From: Chloroflexota bacterium
GTDB taxonomy: Bacteria; Chloroflexota; Anaerolineae; B4-G1
Direction of reading: 5' to 3'
DNA length: 12,106 bases
NCBI GenBank assembly: GCA_003648085.1
Contig: QMOC01000018.1
Span: 1 to 12,106 of the forward strand
Shown here piece by piece: positions 5,789 through 12,106 of the stretch (the first letter of the stretch is position 1; each line of letters starts with the position of its first letter). Made by a program: the position numbers and the translations under genes. The notes beneath the pieces were generated by a model. That model made no database searches and had not been told where the DNA came from. It saw only the letters and a program-made list of their open reading frames with translations.

Positions 5789-7324
5789 ATGGACTCACAG
5801 TATATCATCGCCCACGACGTGGGCACCGGCGGCAATAAAGCGGTGCTGGTGGATACGGAAGGGAACATCCACGCCAGTGCCTTTCAGCCCTATCCGGTCC
5901 ATTACCCCCGCCCCAACTGGGCCGAGCAGGAGCCGGAGGACTGGTGGCAGGCCGTCGCCGCCACCACGCGCCAGGTGTTGGAGCAATCCGGCGTCGCGCC
6001 TCGGGACGTGCTGGCGATGGTCTACACCACCCAGATGTTGGGCATCGTCCCGATGGACAGGAACGAGCAGCCGCTGCGGCGGGCCATCATTTGGTTGGAC
6101 GGGCGCGCACCTGAGCAGGCGGAGCGGATTATGCGCAAGTTTCTAGGCAAGCGGGTCTTCGCGCTCATTGCCGGCGCAGAACTCTCCGGCAAAGACGGCT
6201 TGCCCAAGTTGCTCTGGCTCAAGGAGAACGAGCCGGAGGTCTACGAGGGGATGGCCTGCTTCCTGGACGTCAACGGCTACCTCACCTACCGGGCCACCGG
6301 TCGGACGGTCTTCGAGTGGTCGTGTGCCTCCGCCTTCGGGCTTGACCTGAAGAAAAAGGACTGGCTGCGGAGCATCATCCGCTACGTCGGGCTGGACCCG
6401 GAGAAGTTCCCTCCGCTGGTGCGCTCGATTGACCGGGCAGGTGGACTGACGGCGGAGGCGGCACGGGAGTGCGGGCTGCTGGAGGGAACCCCTGTCTTCG
6501 GCGGCGGGGGAGACGTCCCAATAGCAGCGGTCGGCTCCGGCGCGGTCGGCGAAGGGGAAGGCCACATCTACCTGGGCACCTCCGGCTGGGTGGGAGTGGT
6601 GACCGAAAAGACCCCTACCGGTCGCCACGGCGTCGCCTGCATCCACTCCGCCGACCCCGATAAGGCGCTCCTCCTGGCCGAGATGGAGACGGCTGGGGCG
6701 TGCCTCAAGTGGATCGCCGACCAGTTCTACCGCCACGAACAAGCCGACCCGGCCATCCCCAATGTCTATGCGCTGATGGACCGGGACGTGGAGAGCATCC
6801 TGCCCGGCTCTGACTTCCTGGTCTGCACCCCCTGGATGTACGGCGAGCGAGCCCCCATCGCCGACACCTGGGTGCGCTCCACTTTCTTCAACATCAGCGC
6901 CGACCACACCCGCGAGCACCTCCTGCGGGCGGTGTACGAGGGGGTGGCCTATAACCTGCGCTGGATTGTCGAGATCGTGGAGAAGACCTTCGGCTTCCCG
7001 CTGCCGGTCCTGCGGGTCATCGGCGGGGGGGCGCGGGGTGCGCCGTGGATGCAGATCATCGCCGACGTGACCGGGCGGCGGGTGGAGACGGTGGTCAATC
7101 CTCAGGAGGCAGGGGCAGTGGGGGCTGCTCTCACCACCGCCGTCGGGCTGGGGCTGTACCCCGACTTCGAGGCGCTCAAGAACGTCGTGCGCGTGGAGCG
7201 GGAGTTCGAGCCCCAGGCACGTAACGCCGAGGTCTATGGCGTCCTGTTCCGAGCCTACAAGCGGCTCTACCGCTCCTTGCGCGACCTGTACCGGGAGGTC
7301 AATGAAGTGCGATTTGCAGAGTGA
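5789..7324 (+). CDS. FGGY-family carbohydrate kinase (xylulokinase-like)
   Basis: An ATP-dependent sugar or polyol kinase of the ASKHA fold, cytoplasmic, 511 aa, which is the normal family length. The N-terminal phosphate loop is DVGTGGNKA at 10-18. The catalytic base is expected to be Asp242 in GGGGD, followed by the sugar-domain glycine motif LGTSGW. The C-terminal FGGY half has YGERAPIADTW, then the adenosine-binding GGGARGAPWMQIIAD and PQEAGAVGAA. These features are closest to xylulokinase/COG1070 proteins, but FGGY members with very similar motifs phosphorylate ribulose, fuculose, erythritol and others, so no gene symbol is given. No xylose isomerase or sugar transporter is nearby. It is flanked by the KDSR-like reductase and the S1P-lyase-like enzyme, which makes a non-xylulose substrate worth considering. 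The last 26 nt overlap, on the other strand, the remnant gene at 7299-7483. Confidence 0.85.
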   Translation: MDSQYIIAHDVGTGGNKAVLVDTEGNIHASAFQPYPVHYPRPNWAEQEPEDWWQAVAATTRQVLEQSGVAPRDVLAMVYTTQMLGIVPMDRNEQPLRRAIIWLDGRAPEQAERIMRKFLGKRVFALIAGAELSGKDGLPKLLWLKENEPEVYEGMACFLDVNGYLTYRATGRTVFEWSCASAFGLDLKKKDWLRSIIRYVGLDPEKFPPLVRSIDRAGGLTAEAARECGLLEGTPVFGGGGDVPIAAVGSGAVGEGEGHIYLGTSGWVGVVTEKTPTGRHGVACIHSADPDKALLLAEMETAGACLKWIADQFYRHEQADPAIPNVYALMDRDVESILPGSDFLVCTPWMYGERAPIADTWVRSTFFNISADHTREHLLRAVYEGVAYNLRWIVEIVEKTFGFPLPVLRVIGGGARGAPWMQIIADVTGRRVETVVNPQEAGAVGAALTTAVGLGLYPDFEALKNVVRVEREFEPQARNAEVYGVLFRAYKRLYRSLRDLYREVNEVRFAE

Positions 7325-7483
7325 GAGCGGGTTTCACCATGTATCCTTTTGCGGCCAAACGCGCAGCCTCTTCCCGCGCCTCTGATTCAATGAGGTCACG
7401 GTGCAACCTGTAATAAACCAGCGCCTCCTCGACTTGCTCCAGAGATAGGAGGCCTGTGCCTCCTTAAGGGTCAGTGTCTTCAT
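7299..7483 (-). pseudogene. Frameshifted small DUF433/antitoxin-like gene
   Basis: On the minus strand an ATG at 7483-7481 with a GAGGTG ribosome site (7495-7490) begins [11 protein letters not shown] -1 change of frame near 7447-7464 then opens LSLEQVEEALVYYRLHRDLI and continues ESEAREEAARLAAKGY to a stop at 7301-7299. The second part resembles the C-terminal helix of DUF433-type antitoxin-like proteins (LxxEQVxxALxYYxxHRxxI). Unshifted, the first frame gives only a 49-aa product with an unrelated tail. A single lost base would explain it. The frame change coincides with a perfect 7-bp hairpin (7447-7453 with 7458-7464) containing an internal AAGGAGG on this strand, so programmed frameshifting is a less likely alternative. 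The gene runs into the 3' end of the kinase gene. No partner toxin is visible. Confidence 0.55.
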
Positions 7484-7501
7484 CTTCACCACCTCGTTCA
7501 T

Positions 7502-7530
7502 ATTGTAACATCGGGGAACCGGGCTGTCAA
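7502..7530 (-). promoter_or_regulatory. Near-perfect minus-strand sigma-70 promoter
   Basis: Read on the minus strand, TTGACA (7530-7525) and TACAAT (7507-7502) are separated by exactly 17 nt. Transcription would start near 7495 and enter the small frameshifted gene at 7483 after a very short leader. It points away from the lyase gene at 7546 and towards the kinase 3' end. Confidence 0.7.
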
Positions 7531-7545
7531 CATAGGGAGGGGGAG

Positions 7546-8952
7546 ATGGATGCTAGCGAATTCGCCAGGATGATGGAAGAACTGAGGCATGCCCTCAAAC
7601 CGTACAGGGACGATTTCGTCACCCACGATCGTATTCCCGAGGTCGGCCTCGATAGGGAAGAGATCATCAATCTGATGGAAGCGTTCAAAGCCAGGGAGGA
7701 GGCACGGTGGAAAGATGGCTTCGCTTCGGGGGCTGTGTATCACGGTGACGACGAGCACATCGCCTTTCAGAACAGGGCCTATGCCATCAATTCGCAGAGC
7801 AATCCCCTCCACCTCGACCTGTGGCCCAGTACTACGAAGTTCGAGGCGGAAGTGGTGGCGATGACGGCGAATATGCTGGGCGCAGACAAGACCGGCGATG
7901 AAATCGTCGGGACCGTTACGTCGGGTGGGACGGAGAGCATCCTGTTGGCCATGAAGACGTATCGAGATTGGGCCAGAGACAAAAAAGGAATCACCGAGCC
8001 TGAAATGATTGCCCCTACCACTGCCCACGCAGCCTTCGACAAAGCGGCTCAATACTTCAATATCAGGATGATCCGTGTCCCGGTGGACGCCGACTTCAAG
8101 GCCGACGTGGCCGCAGCCGGAGACGCCATCACCAAGAACACCATCGTCATCGTGGGATCGGCCCCTCAATTTCCCCACGGCATCATTGACCCCATCGAGG
8201 AACTGTCCGAATTGGCGAGGGAAGCCGGGGTAGGGTTTCACACCGATGCTTGTCTGGGCGGGTTCCTGCTCCCCTGGGCGGAGAAACTTGGCTACGACGT
8301 GCCGCCCTTCGATTTCCGATTGCCAGGCGTGACCTCTATGTCAGCCGATACGCACAAATACGGCTATGCCGCCAAGGGTACCTCGGTCGTTCTGTATCGT
8401 GGTCGGGAGTTGCGCCACTATCAGTACTACGTGACCACGGATTGGCCGGGCGGTCTGTATTTAACCCCCACCTTCGCCGGCAGTCGGCCAGGCGGACTGA
8501 GCGCCGCGTGTTGGGCAGCCATGGTGGCAATGGGGGAGCAAGGGTACATGGAGGCCACGAAGAGAATACTGGAGACGGCTTCGGTGATCAAGAGAGGAAT
8601 CGAGGAAATCCCAGAACTTCAGGTACTCGGAGACCCTCTCTGGGTCATCGCCTTTGCATCGGAGACGTTGGACGTCTACGCGATTAATGATTATATGAAC
8701 GAGAAGGGGTGGGCCTTGAACGCTCTCCAAAAGCCTCCAAGCCTGCACATCTGCGTGACACTGAGGCACACCCGGTCAGGTGTTGCGGAAAGATTCGTCG
8801 CCGACCTGAAATCGGCTGTGGACTACGTCAAAGCGCATCCGGACGTGCGAGGGAGCATGACTCCGGTGTACGGTATGGCCGCTAATGTTGCCCTCAAGAG
8901 TGTGGTAGGTGATTTTCTCAAAGGATTCCTGGACCTGGTGTACGAAGTGTGA
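7546..8952 (+). CDS. Sphingosine-1-phosphate lyase-like PLP enzyme
   Basis: A group II PLP-dependent decarboxylase-fold enzyme of the S1P-lyase family, which splits phosphorylated long-chain bases into a fatty aldehyde and phosphoethanolamine. Family signatures appear in order: TSGGTES at 125-131 (phosphate grip), AHAAFDKA at 160-167 (His161 stacking on PLP), DACLGG from 234 (Asp234 to the pyridine nitrogen), [13 protein letters not shown] from 266 with the Schiff-base Lys271, [14 protein letters not shown] at 290-303 and TFAGSRPGG at 309-317. The ATG at 7546 is preferred over the upstream in-frame GTG at 7474 because GGGAGGGGG sits just before it and the upstream stretch covers the divergent promoter. 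The product has 468 aa with no N-terminal membrane anchor, like bacterial soluble forms. The DUF401 permease follows 30 nt later. Glutamate or tyrosine decarboxylase is less likely given these motifs. The natural substrate is not proven. Confidence 0.85.
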   Translation: MDASEFARMMEELRHALKPYRDDFVTHDRIPEVGLDREEIINLMEAFKAREEARWKDGFASGAVYHGDDEHIAFQNRAYAINSQSNPLHLDLWPSTTKFEAEVVAMTANMLGADKTGDEIVGTVTSGGTESILLAMKTYRDWARDKKGITEPEMIAPTTAHAAFDKAAQYFNIRMIRVPVDADFKADVAAAGDAITKNTIVIVGSAPQFPHGIIDPIEELSELAREAGVGFHTDACLGGFLLPWAEKLGYDVPPFDFRLPGVTSMSADTHKYGYAAKGTSVVLYRGRELRHYQYYVTTDWPGGLYLTPTFAGSRPGGLSAACWAAMVAMGEQGYMEATKRILETASVIKRGIEEIPELQVLGDPLWVIAFASETLDVYAINDYMNEKGWALNALQKPPSLHICVTLRHTRSGVAERFVADLKSAVDYVKAHPDVRGSMTPVYGMAANVALKSVVGDFLKGFLDLVYEV

Positions 8953-8982
8953 TCCTCTCATAGATTTGCTACAGGATTCATC

Positions 8983-10212
8983 GTGATCGCCCTGCTTAAA
9001 CTGACCCTCGTCTTCGCCGGCATCGTAATACTCCTGAGCCGCAAGTGGAACCTGGGGCTGGTGCTCATCCTTGCATCCGTGGCAATCGGGCTCCTCTTTG
9101 GCTACCCCCTGCCGGAGATCATGCGTGACGTTCTCCTGACCGCCGTGGACCTGCTGACACTCCGGCTCGCGCTGGCCGTCGTGCTGATTATGACCCTGAG
9201 CGAACTGCTACGTCAGACCGCCGGACTGAAAGGAATGGTCGAAGCACTCCAGGCGCTGATCCCCAACGGGCGTATCGTCATCGCCGCACTTCCGGCCCTG
9301 GTGGGACTTCTGCCGATGATGGGCGGGGCTATGTTCTCGGCACCGATGGTGAACGAGGTAGGCGACCGCCTAGGGGCGGACAAGGAACACAAGACCTTTA
9401 TCAATTACTGGTTCCGCCACATCTGGGAGTACATCTTCCCGGTCTATCCTTCTATGATGTTGGCAGCGGCGGTGCTGGGCATCACGACGACCCAACTGGC
9501 GGGGGCAGCGTGGCCCCTGACTGTGGCATCGGTAGTTAGCGGGACGCTCTTCGGACTGCTGGGACTCCCCCGGCGTGGCACCGACGATCCGTCTTCGCCC
9601 CCTCGAGCACGAAGCCTGCGCACACTGGCGACGAGCGTATGGCCCGTAGTGCTCACCATCGTCTTCTCACTTACCCTCCCCGTTGACGAGCGCTTCCGGT
9701 TGGTTCTCAGCGCACTGGTGACCATCGCGCTGATGATGGTGGTCAAGCACATCCCACTGCGCGACCTGCGGACGGTACTGCGCGAGCGCATCCCCTGGCA
9801 GACGGTGGCGGTCATCTTCGGCGCACTGGCCTTCCGCCGTATACTGGATAACAGTAGTGCTGTTCTCGCCACCTCGGATGCTCTCACAGCCTTGCACATC
9901 CCGCTGGTGGCCGTGACCTTTGCGGTGCCTTTCATCGCCGGCCTGCTGACCGGAATATCTACAGCAGCCTTCAGCATCGGCTTTCCGGTGGTACTGCCAC
10001 TGGTGGTCGCGAACGGGGGGACCATTGCGCCGGCGTGGGTGGCCTGGCTGATGGCAGGGGGTTTCCTGGGGGTGATGTTCTCCCCTGTTCACCTCTGTCT
10101 GGCGCTGACCCGCGTCTACTTTCAGGCCGAGTGGGGGCCGATCTACCGCCGCATCGCGCCGTCTGCACTGCTGGTTGCAGCGACGGCAGCCACGCTCTTG
10201 CTGCTGACATAG
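8983..10212 (+). CDS. DUF401-family integral membrane permease
   Basis: A 409-residue hydrophobic protein with roughly 10-12 membrane segments. The segment LPALVGLLPMMGGAMFSAPM (about residues 104-123) is characteristic of the DUF401 permeases, and HIWEYIFPVYPSMMLAAAV and GVMFSPVHLCLALTRVYF fit the same family and its wider ion-transporter relatives. Members are presumed transporters of small organic anions; no substrate is established that I can name. The start is GTG at 8983 with AGGA at 8973-8976. The 30-nt gap after the lyase gene and the absence of a promoter suggest cotranscription, so a lyase substrate or product is a reasonable candidate cargo. The central loop (about 193-213) is hydrophilic and arginine-rich and probably cytoplasmic. 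Confidence 0.8.
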   Translation: MIALLKLTLVFAGIVILLSRKWNLGLVLILASVAIGLLFGYPLPEIMRDVLLTAVDLLTLRLALAVVLIMTLSELLRQTAGLKGMVEALQALIPNGRIVIAALPALVGLLPMMGGAMFSAPMVNEVGDRLGADKEHKTFINYWFRHIWEYIFPVYPSMMLAAAVLGITTTQLAGAAWPLTVASVVSGTLFGLLGLPRRGTDDPSSPPRARSLRTLATSVWPVVLTIVFSLTLPVDERFRLVLSALVTIALMMVVKHIPLRDLRTVLRERIPWQTVAVIFGALAFRRILDNSSAVLATSDALTALHIPLVAVTFAVPFIAGLLTGISTAAFSIGFPVVLPLVVANGGTIAPAWVAWLMAGGFLGVMFSPVHLCLALTRVYFQAEWGPIYRRIAPSALLVAATAATLLLLT

Positions 10213-10221
10213 CCGCTCCAG

Positions 10222-10243
10222 CCAACTTGCCAACTCGCAACCC
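10222..10243 (+). repeat. Short tandem octamer motif (CCAACTTG, CCAACTCG)
   Basis: CCAACTTG is followed directly by CCAACTCG and then CAACCCC. An inverted 11-nt match (CGAGTTGGCAA) lies at the right edge of the window, 12095-12105, just after the galactokinase stop. This may be a low-complexity intergenic repeat cut by the window end. It overlaps the -35 box proposed for the next gene. Confidence 0.4.
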
Positions 10244-10255
10244 CTGTGCTACAAC
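10227..10255 (+). promoter_or_regulatory. Candidate promoter for the CGDB-like gene
   Basis: TTGCCA (10227-10232) and TACAAC (10250-10255) are spaced 17 nt apart, close to the sigma-70 consensus. They precede a full AAAGGAGGT ribosome site at 10271-10279. It would let the 122-aa gene be expressed apart from the permease. Confidence 0.45.
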
Positions 10256-10283
10256 ATTAGCATCACGATAAAAGGAGGTCGTT

Positions 10284-10652
10284 ATGCCCGCCATCCCACC
10301 GTTCGTGCTCAAGAAGCTCTACGTCAAGGGCTCTCTGCGTACCGAGGGCGATGGATTTGCTTTTGACATTGAGAACACCATCGCTCCCGCCAATATCGTC
10401 GCCTTCACCGGCCTAGACGTGGACGGTCAGCCGGTAGACCCCTCACAGGTCACCGTCGTCCCACCCAGCGGCGATCCGCGGACGATGAGCCAGGTCTCCG
10501 CCCAAGCGCCGCTCCTCTTTCCCATCGGCGCGACCGTTATACTGCGCGTCGCCGGCAAGACGCTCGATCCCGGCCCACACGAACTCACCATCCACGTCGT
10601 CGTTCAGGAAGTCGGCCCGCTCGACATCCCGGTATCCGACACTCTCACGTAG
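10284..10652 (+). CDS. Small CGDB/DUF6379-like protein (C-glycoside deglycosidase beta-subunit-like)
   Basis: A 122-aa cytoplasmic protein with no signal or membrane segment and a beta-rich pattern. The order of features fits the C-glycoside deglycosidase beta-subunit family: an opening FVLKKLYVKGSLRTEGDGFAF (residues 7-27), a FTGLDVDGQPVDPSQVTV strand pair, a GATVILRVAG strand and a closing LDPGPHELTIHVVVQEVGPL. In characterised C-glycoside deglycosidases the beta subunit works with a TIM-barrel alpha subunit that is not present in this window, so this copy is an orphan or its partner lies elsewhere. It has one of the best ribosome sites here (AAAGGAGGT, 10271-10279) and a candidate promoter. 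A standalone sugar-binding role is possible. The family call is from memory of pattern and length. Confidence 0.6.
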   Translation: MPAIPPFVLKKLYVKGSLRTEGDGFAFDIENTIAPANIVAFTGLDVDGQPVDPSQVTVVPPSGDPRTMSQVSAQAPLLFPIGATVILRVAGKTLDPGPHELTIHVVVQEVGPLDIPVSDTLT

Positions 10653-10653
10653 C

Positions 10654-10723
10654 CTGGTTTCCGGTACGGAACTCGACGGAGGCCCTGATTCATCAGGGTT
10701 TTCCCGGCTGAGGCTGGGCCTCC
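10654..10723. repeat. Structured intergenic repeat, copy 2 (inverted relative to copy 1)
   Basis: This is the reverse-complement counterpart of 8-77. GGAGG (10678-10682) pairs with CCTCC (10719-10723). Hairpin one is CCCTGAT/ATCAGGG (10683-10689 with 10692-10698), followed by TTTT. Hairpin two is 10703-10709 with 10712-10718 and needs two G-U pairs when read as + strand RNA. Relative to copy 1, hairpin one carries a compensatory C-G to T-A change. On the + strand, hairpin one plus TTTT would serve as a weak intrinsic terminator for the CGDB-like gene, whose stop is 1 nt before the repeat. It is also part of the leader region of the galactokinase gene. Confidence 0.8.
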
Positions 10724-10751
10724 AACTATATTTCGCACCGAGCACTAGCCC

Positions 10752-12083
<1,332 letters not shown>

Positions 12084-12106
12084 TCTAAACTGGTCGAGTT
12101 GGCAAC

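Noticed and set aside
7474..7545. Upstream GTG start for the lyase-like gene, adding 24 residues
   Set aside because: The added peptide is Ser/Pro-rich and unlike the family, there is no ribosome site before it, and GGGAGGGGG sits directly before the ATG at 7546.
7546..8952. Glutamate or aromatic amino-acid decarboxylase as the identity of the PLP enzyme
   Set aside because: [34 protein letters not shown] and AGSRPGG together are S1P-lyase signatures.

Overview
This is a GC-rich bacterial window with all intact genes on the + strand. Gene style, the orphan C-glycoside-deglycosidase-beta-like protein, the DUF401 permease and the many short palindromic intergenic repeats suggest a Chloroflexota bacterium (Anaerolineae or relatives). 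No rRNA or marker gene is present, so this placement is inference only.

Layout. 1-77: a structured intergenic repeat. 173-1003: a secreted lytic transglycosylase-like protein behind a near-consensus promoter. 1153-3245: a two-gene unit joined by a TGATG overlap, an unrecognised 274-aa protein followed by a radical SAM/SPASM enzyme. 3246-3574: a non-coding region with a promoter candidate and a 144-bp MITE-like palindromic element. 3575-5717: an MFS exporter followed 7 nt later by a short-chain dehydrogenase that looks like 3-ketodihydrosphingosine reductase. 5789-7324: an FGGY (xylulokinase-type) kinase. 7299-7483 on the - strand: a frameshifted remnant of a small DUF433/antitoxin-like gene that keeps a consensus promoter. 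7546-8952: a PLP enzyme with all the signatures of sphingosine-1-phosphate lyase. 8983-10212: a DUF401-family permease. 10284-10652: a small CGDB/DUF6379-like protein. 10652-10724: a second, inverted copy of the structured repeat. 10752-12083: a galactokinase-family GHMP kinase.

How the genes may work together. The reductase, kinase, lyase and permease are co-directional. In outline they repeat the eukaryotic long-chain-base logic (keto reduction, phosphorylation, retro-aldol cleavage), but the kinase belongs to a sugar-kinase family and no serine palmitoyltransferase is present. A shared pathway is therefore a hypothesis. The FGGY kinase, CGDB-like protein and galactokinase also give the right half a carbohydrate flavour.

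The least explained parts are: (i) the 274-aa protein plus radical SAM/SPASM pair; (ii) the reductase-kinase-lyase-permease neighbourhood; (iii) three families of palindromic repeats. One repeat copy shows compensatory base changes and another has supplied the last 14 codons of a gene.
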